12,832 nt of DNA from JAWXCH01 sp034440595 (GCA_034440595.1 JAWXCH010000131.1:1-12832), one strand, 5' to 3'. Numbered from the stretch's first letter, positions 1-7,759 are shown. Numbers and translations are program-made. Notes: generated from the sequence alone by a model not told the origin.

Positions 1-414
1 AAGCCGACAGGTGGGTTTAAATGGAATGATAATTCAAGTGAAAAGGGAGTCTGTTTCCAACGCAGCATGGTTCGGTTCAAACAGATTAAGGATGGGCTAA
101 CTAAACAGTATTTCATAGGTGAAAAGTTTTTGCAGCCGCAGGCCTACGACGGTGACGCATCGAACGTTGACTACGGCGACAATGAAACGATATACACTGG
201 CCACAACCACGACCAGTATAGGACCACCAGCGGCCCACCGTCTCAGGATCTGGATGGTATTCACCAGCCAGATGCCTTTGGCAGTACGCACCCCGGAGTT
301 TGGTTCGCAGTCATGGGAGACGCCTCGGTTCGCGGCATTGCCTATGAGATCAATGCCGACACCCACCGCCGGCTTGGCAATCGTGGCGACGGCGGAATGC
401 TGACGGAATTCTAG
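1..414 (+). CDS. DUF1559 (H-X9-DG type) protein, C-terminal fragment
   Basis: The reading frame is open from the first base to a TAG at 412-414, so the gene starts before the window. An ATG at 67 lies inside the conserved domain and is unlikely to be the true start. The visible 137 residues match the end of the planctomycete DUF1559 family: a GVCFQRS segment, then VRFKQIKDGLTKQYFIGEKFL, then the C-terminal signature beginning HPGVWFAVMGDASVR and ending HRRLGNRGDG. Full-length members are usually around 300 or more residues with an N-terminal type IV pilin-like methylation and membrane segment, which would lie outside the window. These proteins are thought to be exported pseudopilin-like proteins, but their exact role is not established. 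The next gene converges on this one from the minus strand 18 bases away. Confidence 0.9.
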   Translation, partial: KPTGGFKWNDNSSEKGVCFQRSMVRFKQIKDGLTKQYFIGEKFLQPQAYDGDASNVDYGDNETIYTGHNHDQYRTTSGPPSQDLDGIHQPDAFGSTHPGVWFAVMGDASVRGIAYEINADTHRRLGNRGDGGMLTEF

Positions 415-432
415 AAATCAACCGCACCGCAA

Positions 433-1557
433 TTAGCCACGCTGGGCAATCGATACCCATTCGCGCGGGGCTTCGCCCGTGTAGCGCGAGACTGGCCGAA
501 TCAGCCGGTTGTTGCCCAATTGCTCAATCACGTGTGCGGCCCAACCGGCGGTTCGGGCAACGACAAACAGTGGCGTGTATAGATCCACCGCCAGGCCCAG
601 GTAATGATATAGCCGTGCACTCGGCCAGTCGAGATTCGGCGGCAGTTTTTTCTCCTCGCGAACAATGCGCTCAATCGTGTCGGCCATTGCCTCCATTTCC
701 TGGTTGCCGGACTTTTCAGCCAGATCGGCGCACATTGGCTTTAAAAATGCGGCGCGAGGATCTCCGTCTTTGTAGACGCGGTGCCCAAAACCCATGATGC
801 GGCGTTTTTCGGCCAGCGCGGTGCGAATCCAGGCTTCCGCCTTGTCCGCAGTGCCCACTTCTTGCAGGACATCCATGACCCGTTCGTTGGCACCACCGTG
901 CAAGGGGCCTTTTAGCGCGCCGATGGCAGCGGTAATGGCCGAGTACATGTCGGACATCGTGCTGCAAACGACCCTTGCCGTGAAGGTGGAGGCGTTGAAC
1001 TCATGCTCAGCGTATAGAATCAAAGAAACGTCCATCGCGCGGATGGTTTGTTCATTTGGTTCAATACGCGTAATCATCCACAGCAGATTCTCTGCCAGCG
1101 AACGATGCTTATCTGGAGGAACTGGCTCTTTGCCCTGCCGCATTCGATGCCGCGCCGCCAGAATCACCGGCAATCGCGCCAGCAGCCGTTCTGCTTTGCG
1201 AAGATTTGCCTCGCGCGATTCGTCGCCCGAATCCGGATCCCAGTGCGCCAGATAACTGGCACCACTGCGCAGCACATCCATCAATGGAGCATTGCCTGGA
1301 ATATGTCGCAGCATATCGATCACTTTCGTGGAGACCGGAGCGTCGCTACTCAATCGTCCAGAAAATGCTTTCAGCTCATCGGCCGTCGGCAGATTGCCAT
1401 ACAGCAGCAGATAGGCGACTTCTTCAAACGTCGCCTGCCGTGCCAGATCCTCAACGGCGTAACCGCGGTAGTATAGGCCGCCTTGAATCGAACTGATGCT
1501 GGTCTCGCCAGCAATGATCCCTTCCAGCCCTGGTCGATAGAGTTGTTCTTCGCTCAT
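433..1557 (-). CDS. prpC: 2-methylcitrate synthase / citrate synthase (PrpC type)
   Basis: This 374-residue protein is a citrate synthase fold enzyme that condenses acetyl-CoA or propionyl-CoA with oxaloacetate. The catalytic triad is visible: His220 in GPLHGGAN, His259 in MGFGHRVYKDGDPR and Asp310 in PNLDWPSA. The segment LYAEHEFNASTF (about residues 181-192) is characteristic of the short bacterial type I and PrpC subgroup. The length is typical (PrpC is about 370-390 residues). The ATG at 1557 is preferred over an in-frame TTG at 1599 because the protein then begins with the family-like MSEEQLYRPGLEG. It lies 72 bases downstream of prpB on the same strand, so the pair probably forms an operon, and that context is the main reason for calling it methylcitrate synthase. 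Many such enzymes accept both acyl-CoAs, so a role in the main TCA cycle cannot be excluded. No clear Shine-Dalgarno site is seen. Confidence 0.9.
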   Translation of the reverse strand: MSEEQLYRPGLEGIIAGETSISSIQGGLYYRGYAVEDLARQATFEEVAYLLLYGNLPTADELKAFSGRLSSDAPVSTKVIDMLRHIPGNAPLMDVLRSGASYLAHWDPDSGDESREANLRKAERLLARLPVILAARHRMRQGKEPVPPDKHRSLAENLLWMITRIEPNEQTIRAMDVSLILYAEHEFNASTFTARVVCSTMSDMYSAITAAIGALKGPLHGGANERVMDVLQEVGTADKAEAWIRTALAEKRRIMGFGHRVYKDGDPRAAFLKPMCADLAEKSGNQEMEAMADTIERIVREEKKLPPNLDWPSARLYHYLGLAVDLYTPLFVVARTAGWAAHVIEQLGNNRLIRPVSRYTGEAPREWVSIAQRG

Positions 1558-1629
1558 GATGTGTTGCCAAGTGGTGTGTGGTTGTAAGGCGGAACGCAAC
1601 AGGTGACATGTTGCGAAAGTTGTCTCTAT

Positions 1630-2502
1630 TTAATGGCCGAAGTACCCCTGATCGCGCTCCTCGTATCCTTGATAGTCCAGCAGATCGTACAACTCCTGGC
1701 GTGTCTGCATGAGATCGAGAATATCCGCCTGAGTTCCTTCCTCATCCAAAACTCCTAGAGCGGCTTGCACGGCCTTCATAGCGACACGTAACAAAGTCAC
1801 CGGGTACAGAACGCCCGCATAGCCCAGCTCGGCCAGTTGATCGAGCGTCAATAGCGGGCTTTTGCCAAACTCCGTCATATTGGCCAATAGCGGCACGGAG
1901 ATCTCCTGACTGAAGCGAGCGAATTCGGCTTCGTCGGCCAATGCCTCGGGAAAAATCCAGTCGGCACCTGCTTCGATATAAGCCTTGGCTCGCTCCAGAG
2001 CATCTTCCAGCGATGTCACGCCGCGTGCATCGGTTCGCGCGATGATTACCAAATTCGGGTCGCGCCTGGCCGCAACGGCCGCTTTGATCTTTTCGCACAT
2101 GACTTCGGTGGCGACCAAGGTCTTGCCGGAGAGATGCCCGCACCGCTTTGGAAGCTGCTGGTCTTCGAGTTGAATGGCCGCTACACTTGCCGATTCCAGT
2201 TCTCGGACGGTTCGTTCGACGTTGATCGCTTCACCAAAACCCGTATCGGCATCGACAATGACCGGAATATCGACCGCAGCAGTCAGCAGCCGCGCCTGTG
2301 CCGTCAATTCCGACAGAGTAAACAGGCCAATATCGGGCATGGCGAGCGTGCTGGCTGAAAAAGCTGCTCCGGATAGATAGATCGCGGCAAACCCCTCCTG
2401 CTCTGCCATTCGTGCGACCAGCGCATTGAATGCACCCGGGATTTGTATGATCGAATCCTCGACGGCGTCGCGCAGTATCTTACCCGGTGAAGCTTTTGAC
2501 AA
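1630..2502 (-). CDS. prpB: Methylisocitrate lyase
   Basis: This enzyme of the isocitrate lyase/PEP mutase family cleaves 2-methylisocitrate to pyruvate and succinate in the methylcitrate cycle. With the TTG start at 2502 it has 290 residues, close to the usual 290-300. The family signature KRCGH is at about 119-123, with metal-binding acids in VDADTGFGE (Asp84, Asp86), Glu113 in QLED, Arg156 in IIARTDA and Glu186 in FPEA. These sit at an almost constant offset from the E. coli PrpB residues. The C-terminus carries the PrpB-typical EGTQ...LMQTRQELYDLL...YEE pattern. No ATG lies upstream of the conserved N-terminus (SPGK...), so the start must be non-ATG. The TTG at 2502 has a GGGAG site 6 bases upstream and fits the family start; a more distant TTG at 2595 would add 31 unconserved residues. 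No prpD or acnD gene is visible in the window. Confidence 0.92.
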   Translation of the reverse strand: MSKASPGKILRDAVEDSIIQIPGAFNALVARMAEQEGFAAIYLSGAAFSASTLAMPDIGLFTLSELTAQARLLTAAVDIPVIVDADTGFGEAINVERTVRELESASVAAIQLEDQQLPKRCGHLSGKTLVATEVMCEKIKAAVAARRDPNLVIIARTDARGVTSLEDALERAKAYIEAGADWIFPEALADEAEFARFSQEISVPLLANMTEFGKSPLLTLDQLAELGYAGVLYPVTLLRVAMKAVQAALGVLDEEGTQADILDLMQTRQELYDLLDYQGYEERDQGYFGH

Positions 2503-2508
2503 GAGATT

Positions 2509-2513
2509 CTCCC
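2509..2513 (-). promoter_or_regulatory. Shine-Dalgarno site that sets the prpB start
   Basis: On the minus strand GGGAG lies 6 bases before the TTG at 2502. It is one of the few clear Shine-Dalgarno sequences in the window, and it supports a TTG start for prpB where no in-frame ATG is available. Confidence 0.55.
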
Positions 2514-2638
2514 GCAAGTGGTTAATCCGATCGTTGAATCTTAATGCTAGCGAAAACCGGCAGCAATAGGTGGACGATTTTGGATCAGTGAGCAACGTTC
2601 GCTTGAGCAGCTACGGCCTAATGCGTTAGTCTACACGA

Positions 2639-4264
2639 ATGACACTCCCAGAAAATTCGCCGTTGCGTGCCCGTGGGTATACTTGGATCGAAGTGATCAG
2701 TATCCTGGCGATTTTTGCGCTGCATGCGGCCTATGCAGTCCCAGACTCGAATGAAGCACATTATCTGGGCAAGGCGCGACACTACTGGGACAACCAGTGG
2801 TGTGCCGGAGATTTTTTTCTGGAGTCTGCCGATGCGCATCAGGTTTTCTACTGGACATTTGGCTGGCTGACAAAGTATTTCCCGTTGTCGTGCGTCGCTT
2901 GGATTGGGCGCTGGATCACCTGGAGCCTGCTGGCCTGGTCCTGGCAGCGACTAAGTTGGTCGATCGTTCCAAAGCGTGGCATTGCGATCCTGACAGCGGC
3001 CCTTTTTATTGGTGCCAACGAGCGCTGGCACATGGCGGGCGAGTGGGTCGTCGGCGGTGTTGAGGCCAAAGGAGTCGCTTATGCGCTGACATTCTTCGCG
3101 ATTGAATCAATGGTTCGTGGGCGGTGGAATCGCACCTGGATATTTTTAGGACTGGCATCTGCGTTTCATGTGCTGGTCGGGGGTTGGGCCGCCATTGCGG
3201 CTGGAGTGGCCTGGTTGCTGAGTGGTCGTGCAGAACGCCCGGCGCTGCTGAGCATGGCTCCGTCACTGGGTCTTGCAGCGTTACTAGCGCTCCCCTCGCT
3301 TTGGCTTGGTTTGGCATTGACCAGCGGTACAGACGCGTCCGTCATCGCCGGGGCAAATCAGATCTACGTTTTCAAGCGACTAGGGCATCATTTGGATCCG
3401 TCGGCGTTTGCTGATGGTTTCCTGTTACGACATATGGTCCTGGCCGCAGTCTGGTTAATGTTGGCGGTGCTGGTGCCGCTGCGGAGTCGTGGTGATAGGA
3501 CGTTTCGGATTTTTATCACAACGACGTTTGTAATCGCGCTAGTTGGAATCGTGTTGTCGTTGGTGCTGCGTGAGTACCCTGACCGGCTGGCTGCGATCAT
3601 GCGATACTACTGGTTTCGTTCATCGGATGCGTACATTCCGGTCGGTATGGCATTACTCACCGGCTCAATGGTATCGCTAGCTTTGCAACGCCATCGTGCG
3701 CTAGGAATTGTCGGCACCGCGCTCTTATGCATATTTGTTGCGCTGGATTCCTATCCGCATTTCGCACACGTTCCCCTGACGCTGTGGCCGGGCAAACCAG
3801 CCGTAACTCCGCGTGCCGACAAACATCTGAATCACGCCGACTGGCTGGACGCCTGTCGCTGGGCACGCGAAAACAGCACGCCCGAGCAGCGGTTTATGAT
3901 TCCGCGTCACGCATCGACTTTCGCCTGGTATGCCGAACGACCCGAGGTGGTGAACTGGAAAGACACTCCTCAGGACGCAACGAGCATTGTCGAGTGGTGG
4001 GACCGGCTGCAGCGACTGCACGGCACCGGCTTAGCCGATCCCGAGTGGCGAAAGACTTATGGTCAACTCGGTATTGCGGAACTAACGGCACTGGTTAAGC
4101 GTTACAATATCGCATATGTAATTTCGCAACGGCGCGACGATCTGGGCACCATTCCGATGAAGCCGATCTATGAGAATCCATCGTTTGCGATCTACTCGGC
4201 CGAACAATTGCTTCAGGCGGCCGGTGAGAACAACACGCCGCCTGTAACCGCCGATCCTCCATGA
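2639..4264 (+). CDS. Polytopic membrane protein, DUF6798-like, possibly GT-C related
   Basis: This 541-residue protein has about nine to ten hydrophobic segments between residues 17 and 370, for example near 17-33, 83-100, 165-190, 206-227, 264-281, 290-311, 332-349 and 354-370. A soluble C-terminal part of about 160 residues follows. The first external loop is acidic and polar (VPDSNEAHYL ... GDFFLESADAHQ), as seen after TM1 in GT-C fold glycosyltransferases. The C-terminal part has a motif-rich stretch around 400-460, including W..ACRWAREN, TFAWYAERPEV and KDTPQD. This layout fits the planctomycete family I know as DUF6798, which has no assigned function; a lipid-linked sugar transferase role is only a guess. 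The ATG at 2639 lies 136 bases from the divergent prpB start. The stop codon overlaps the start of the NUDIX gene (ATGA), so the two are probably translated together. Confidence 0.75.
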   Translation: MTLPENSPLRARGYTWIEVISILAIFALHAAYAVPDSNEAHYLGKARHYWDNQWCAGDFFLESADAHQVFYWTFGWLTKYFPLSCVAWIGRWITWSLLAWSWQRLSWSIVPKRGIAILTAALFIGANERWHMAGEWVVGGVEAKGVAYALTFFAIESMVRGRWNRTWIFLGLASAFHVLVGGWAAIAAGVAWLLSGRAERPALLSMAPSLGLAALLALPSLWLGLALTSGTDASVIAGANQIYVFKRLGHHLDPSAFADGFLLRHMVLAAVWLMLAVLVPLRSRGDRTFRIFITTTFVIALVGIVLSLVLREYPDRLAAIMRYYWFRSSDAYIPVGMALLTGSMVSLALQRHRALGIVGTALLCIFVALDSYPHFAHVPLTLWPGKPAVTPRADKHLNHADWLDACRWARENSTPEQRFMIPRHASTFAWYAERPEVVNWKDTPQDATSIVEWWDRLQRLHGTGLADPEWRKTYGQLGIAELTALVKRYNIAYVISQRRDDLGTIPMKPIYENPSFAIYSAEQLLQAAGENNTPPVTADPP

Positions 4265-4905
4265 GCGACACGATTATCAATCAGTTAAGCGCTCGCCTTT
4301 CTCAGCCCTTGCCGGGAAGGACTGTTCAAGCAGCATTGGCACCGGCACTCACGTTTGGTCGACATTTTGGACTGCCGCGATACGATGCACGCCCGGCCGC
4401 AGTCATGGTCTTGTTGGTACCTCGTCAGCAAAGTTGGACCGTGCCACTCATGGTGCGACCAGCGTTTGCGCGCCATCATGCTGGCCAGATTGCGCTCCCT
4501 GGTGGTGTGATCGAGCCAGGTGAAACAGTCACCGCTGCGGCTCTGCGTGAATTGCACGAAGAGCTAGGAATTCTGCCAGAGCAGGTGCAGATCGTGGGAA
4601 TGCTCAGCCCGCTCTATGTGTTCAGCAGCAACCACATGCTGTCGGTCACAGTCGGCGTGGCCGTCGAGCCGCTCGTTTACCAACCAAATCCGGCAGAGGT
4701 CGAACAAGTATTGGAACTTCCGCTGTCGCAACTGGCTCAAAACACTCCCTGCGAAACCACCGAGTATCGCCGCGGAGCACTCACGCTGCAGGTACCTTGT
4801 TGCCGACTGGGCGAAGAGGCGATCTGGGGTGCCACCTTAATGATTCTTGGCGAACTGCTGGCCGTCATAAAGCAGTTAGAATGCCGCCAAGAGCTACTAC
4901 GGTAG
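4261..4905 (+). CDS. NUDIX hydrolase, CoA diphosphatase (NudL)-like
   Basis: This 214-residue protein has a complete Nudix box at about residues 82-104 (G-x5-E-x7-REL-HEE-LGI), which binds the divalent metals used to hydrolyse nucleoside diphosphate-linked substrates. Directly before it, R66, R71, HHAG and LPGG (about 63-82) match the extra motif of CoA pyrophosphatases (the NudL/NUDT7 group), in which the usual consensus is LL..R...LR.H.G...FPGG. Cleavage of CoA or acyl-CoA to phosphopantetheine and adenosine 3',5'-bisphosphate is therefore the best guess, but the substrate cannot be fixed from sequence. The start ATG overlaps the stop of the upstream membrane protein gene, suggesting translational coupling. 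An ADP-sugar-like substrate that would link it to that neighbour is possible but not shown. The gene converges on the sigma54 regulator gene, with a repeat element between them. Confidence 0.88.
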   Translation: MSDTIINQLSARLSQPLPGRTVQAALAPALTFGRHFGLPRYDARPAAVMVLLVPRQQSWTVPLMVRPAFARHHAGQIALPGGVIEPGETVTAAALRELHEELGILPEQVQIVGMLSPLYVFSSNHMLSVTVGVAVEPLVYQPNPAEVEQVLELPLSQLAQNTPCETTEYRRGALTLQVPCCRLGEEAIWGATLMILGELLAVIKQLECRQELLR

Positions 4906-4914
4906 CGAAAATCA

Positions 4915-4964
4915 CCCTCACCCGTCGCTGGGGCGACGCCTCTGGCGCAATCGGGAGAGGTGAA
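4915..4964. repeat. Interspersed palindromic element, copy 1 (convergent intergenic)
   Basis: The segment 4915-4943 (CCCTCACCCG, T/C, CGCTGGGGCG, A/T, CG, CCTCT) recurs nearly unchanged at 10769-10798. This copy folds into a perfect core hairpin, CGTCGC-TGGG-GCGACG (4923-4938). Further pairing is possible between CCTCT (4939-4943) and AGAGG (4956-4960), and between TCACC (4918-4922) and GGTGA (4959-4963). It fills the gap between two convergent genes, where a folded transcript end could act as a bidirectional terminator, although no T-run is present. Confidence 0.65.
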
Positions 4965-4970
4965 TTGCAG

Positions 4971-6380
4971 CTATCCTTTTGGCGGAGTTGCAGGCCCACG
5001 AAAGTTTCCGCCATCCAGCCCATTGTTCTTCATCAAGCGGTATAACGTTCCGCGCGGAAGCTTTGCCTCGCGTGCCGCCGACTGGACTTCGCCACCATGA
5101 CGATCGAGCAGATCGATCAGATACTGTCGTTCAAACTTCTTCACATGTTCGTCTCGGATTTGGAAGTACCCGAGTGTTTCGCCCGGCTCCCGATTACCAG
5201 CGGCCACAATCAATTCGTCAGGCAGATCATCTAGCCCAATCATCGGGCCTCTGGTCAATGCCAGCCCACGGCGGATTATGTTTTGCAATTCACGCACATT
5301 GCCGGGCCAGGGATACGCCTTCAAAACCTGATACGCCTCGGGCGTGATGCCAAAGATCGCCTTGCCGATTTCTTTGCTATGTCGGTTTGTAAAGTACTCC
5401 GCCAGCAACCCAATATCATCGCCTCGCTGGCGCAGCGGCGGCAGATCAATCCGAACGACGTTGATGCGGTAATATAGATCCTGACGAAATTGTCCCTGCC
5501 GGATCATCGCGTCGATATCGCGCGACGTGGCACCGACCACACGCACATCGACCGAGACTTCCTCGCGACCGCCGACTCGGCGGACCTTGCGCTCTTGCAA
5601 CGTCCGCAGCAATTTTGCTTGCAAGAGCAGCGGCAGCTCCCCCAATTCATCCAAAAACAGCGTGCCGCCGTCGGCAAACTCTAGCAGGCCAATGCGGCGG
5701 GCATCGGCACCGGTGAAGGCACCACGTTCGTGCCCAAACAGTTCGCTTTCCAGCAAGTTATCAGGAATCGCGCCGCAATCGACCGGCACAAACGGTCCGC
5801 TGGCGCGCTGGCTACGCCGATGGATCGCTCTGGCGACGAGTTCCTTGCCGGTTCCGGTATCGCCGATGACCAACACGTCGACGTTCGATGTGGCAACCTG
5901 TTGGATAACGTCAAAAACTTTTCGCATCGGTGGGCTAGCGCCGATGATGTCGTCAAACGTATAGGGGCGTTCTACCTGCCGACGCAGCAGTTCGTGCTCG
6001 GCACCGAGTCGGCTACCCTCCAGGACACGCTTAGCGGCACTAGCCAAATCGACCGGGTTGAGCGGTTTGGCCAGGTAATCCTTGGCACCGAGTCGCAGGC
6101 TGGCAGTAGCACCGGCGACCTGCTCTTCGTCGGCGATGATAATCGCCGGTAGTTCCGCATCGAGCTGACGGGCCGATTTATAGAAGTCGAGCCCGTTGAT
6201 ACCGCCGGCGTCGGTTGCGGCCAGCAGCAGATCGAACGAGTCGTTCTTGATCAGTGTTTCGGCTTGCTGCGAATTGGTCTCAAAAACCAGTTCGGAGTCT
6301 GCAAACGATTCAAACGCCTGGCGATAGATTTTGTGACAGCCAGCGTCACCGTCGACGATCAGGATGTGTGCGCGTATCAT
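4971..6380 (-). CDS. Sigma54-dependent NtrC-family regulator with degenerate receiver domain
   Basis: This 469-residue protein has the three-part NtrC layout. The receiver-like domain (about 1-120) keeps the acidic pair Asp10/Asp12 and Lys105. The phosphoacceptor position, however, is Ala55 (DLLLAATDAGGINGL where DxxLxD...PGMDGL is usual), and the conserved Thr/Ser before the Ala-rich turn is also missing. The AAA+ domain (about 140-370) is intact: Walker A GDTGTGKE (173-180), the sigma54 contact loop GAFTGA (220-225), Walker B GGTLFLDE (238-245), the FRQDLYYRINV arginine-finger region (298-308) and WPGNVRELQN (358-367). A Fis-type helix-turn-helix occupies about 415-455. It should activate RpoN promoters without ordinary aspartate phosphorylation. 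No partner kinase gene is nearby and its targets are unknown. It lies 111 bases downstream of fhcD on the same strand. The start is ATG, with GAAGAG five bases upstream. Confidence 0.93.
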   Translation of the reverse strand: MIRAHILIVDGDAGCHKIYRQAFESFADSELVFETNSQQAETLIKNDSFDLLLAATDAGGINGLDFYKSARQLDAELPAIIIADEEQVAGATASLRLGAKDYLAKPLNPVDLASAAKRVLEGSRLGAEHELLRRQVERPYTFDDIIGASPPMRKVFDVIQQVATSNVDVLVIGDTGTGKELVARAIHRRSQRASGPFVPVDCGAIPDNLLESELFGHERGAFTGADARRIGLLEFADGGTLFLDELGELPLLLQAKLLRTLQERKVRRVGGREEVSVDVRVVGATSRDIDAMIRQGQFRQDLYYRINVVRIDLPPLRQRGDDIGLLAEYFTNRHSKEIGKAIFGITPEAYQVLKAYPWPGNVRELQNIIRRGLALTRGPMIGLDDLPDELIVAAGNREPGETLGYFQIRDEHVKKFERQYLIDLLDRHGGEVQSAAREAKLPRGTLYRLMKNNGLDGGNFRGPATPPKG

Positions 6381-6491
6381 GGAGGCTCTTCAAATTGTCA
6401 GCGATCGTCTCCACTCCGGTTCCCCAACCGCGCTTTCGCAACTTAGGATGGTCGATTGCGGGGCAAATGTCAATCGAACCACACCGGCAAT

Positions 6492-7391
6492 TCATCCGTG
6501 CTTTTGTAGCAATTCGCGCAAGTGGAAGTGAAACTTGCCGAGTTTGCCGCCGTAGTTGCCGGCGCTGATTGCTACTACGTCAGGCCCTGCGGCGGCCCTC
6601 ATGGCGGCGGCCATGGCGATACCGACGGCCGATTCATCGATTCCGTCAATGACGATCTCGCAGGCATGCGTGACACCAGCGGCCAGGTTTGATTCCACCC
6701 GCCCGCGTAAGGTGGGACAGAACGCATCGGCCGTCGACGCGCGCAGCGCTTTGTATCGCGAACCGACCTTGCTGCCGCTGCGAGCAGCACCACCAGGAAA
6801 CGGGGTGATGGCATTTGGCAATAGCTCGATCGCTTCGACCCCACGCCGCACGGCGGAGAGCGTTGCATCCAACTTAGTACCCTGAATGACAATGTTGCCA
6901 CCGGCGACCCCTTTTTCAACGCCGATCGATTCCTCGACGACAAACTCTCCATCCATCACCGGGACTCGCCAGAAGCGGCGATCGTCGAGTTGTTTGCTTT
7001 TCTGGAAACCGTCGCCAAAGTAACGCAAGCTCTTGCCCAGCGGAACGCGATCAGCACCGGCCGGCAGTCCATCGAACACCGCCGTAGTGGGACAAGTCAT
7101 CACACACTGACCAACGCGATTGAGCGCCGCCTTGGCGACCTGCTCGGTTGAAAAACCGAACAGCAGCACTGCCGCACCCGGTCGGCCATCCATGGTCTCA
7201 GTCGCCGGCAACAGTTGCTCGACGCCTGCCTCAGAGTCGCAGCCAATAATCGACGAGCCGTACCCGGTCAGCTCGCGCGTGGCAGCATCCAACCAATACT
7301 GGTCATGCGCGGTAATGATCAACCGCGAATACCGCATGCGGAACGCTTCGGCAAAGGTGTCGTCGATGAGTGTGGTGCCGAGCTGGTTCAT
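6492..7391 (-). CDS. fhcD: Formylmethanofuran--tetrahydromethanopterin N-formyltransferase
   Basis: This cytosolic enzyme moves the formyl group between a methanofuran-type carrier and tetrahydromethanopterin. In methylotrophic and other C1-using bacteria it is the D subunit of the formyltransferase/hydrolase complex. The 299-residue length fits the family (about 297-300). The N-terminus, starting at the ATG at 7391, reads MNQLGTTLIDDTFAEAF, matching the conserved DTFAEAF start of archaeal Ftr and bacterial FhcD. It is followed by TGYGSSIIGCDSEAGV. Other family-like segments are VMTCPTTAVFDG, RYFGDGFQ, GGNIVIQG, PGGAARSGSKVGSRYKAL and the C-terminal ISAGNYGGKLGKFHFHL. An in-frame TTG at 7406 would add five unconserved residues and is not preferred. 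The other subunit genes (fhcA, fhcB, fhcC) are not in the window, so it appears to stand alone, or to be first in a pair with the downstream regulator gene. Confidence 0.93.
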   Translation of the reverse strand: MNQLGTTLIDDTFAEAFRMRYSRLIITAHDQYWLDAATRELTGYGSSIIGCDSEAGVEQLLPATETMDGRPGAAVLLFGFSTEQVAKAALNRVGQCVMTCPTTAVFDGLPAGADRVPLGKSLRYFGDGFQKSKQLDDRRFWRVPVMDGEFVVEESIGVEKGVAGGNIVIQGTKLDATLSAVRRGVEAIELLPNAITPFPGGAARSGSKVGSRYKALRASTADAFCPTLRGRVESNLAAGVTHACEIVIDGIDESAVGIAMAAAMRAAAGPDVVAISAGNYGGKLGKFHFHLRELLQKHG

Positions 7392-7675
7392 GAAGCGGAT
7401 CGCCAATGTTCAGGCCAGAATCACTACAATGTAGTCCTCAGGCTGGTCGGGAGGAAGTAGCGGCGTGGGAGCAGGAGAGGCCCGTGGTATCGGATGGCAA
7501 TGCTGGCGGCGGTGGTCACTTCTCCAGTTTGCCATTTTGGTTGTGGGGTGCGCTGCGTACGTGGCGCGAGTTTGATTTTTCGTTTTTTTGTCGGGCTGTA
7601 TTTCCTGTTTATTGGAGTTACGTTTAATGTCCTTATGTTGGTACGTACCGGGGGCGCTTTGCGCGTCCGGTATAG

Positions 7676-7713
7676 CTGCGCTATGGTTGCAGCCGGCTGC
7701 AACGGTAGCGCAG
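7676..7713. repeat. 38-base near-perfect palindrome
   Basis: The centre, GTTGCAGCCGGCTGCAAC (7686-7703), is a perfect 18-base palindrome. The outer arms, CTGCGCTA (7676-7683) and TAGCGCAG (7706-7713), are also perfectly complementary. Only two positions on each side of the centre do not pair, and one of these would be a U-G wobble in RNA. A competing smaller hairpin, ATAGC-TGC-GCTAT (7672-7684), overlaps the left arm. There is no T-run after it, so it is not a standard terminator. Function is unknown. Confidence 0.75.
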
Positions 7714-7759
7714 TTCTCATGGTGGATGGCAATCTGGTGGCCGTGGCTTCGCCAGCACT

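Noticed and set aside
794..1255. Open frame of 153 codons opposite the citrate synthase gene
   Set aside because: The minus-strand frame has all citrate synthase catalytic motifs; the plus-strand frame is a Ser/Arg/Ala-rich shadow.
2585..2640. Sigma70-like promoter (TTGAGC ... TAGTCT) before the membrane protein gene
   Set aside because: The -10-like box would lie only about eight bases from the ATG, and planctomycete promoter consensus is poorly defined, so the match is not convincing.
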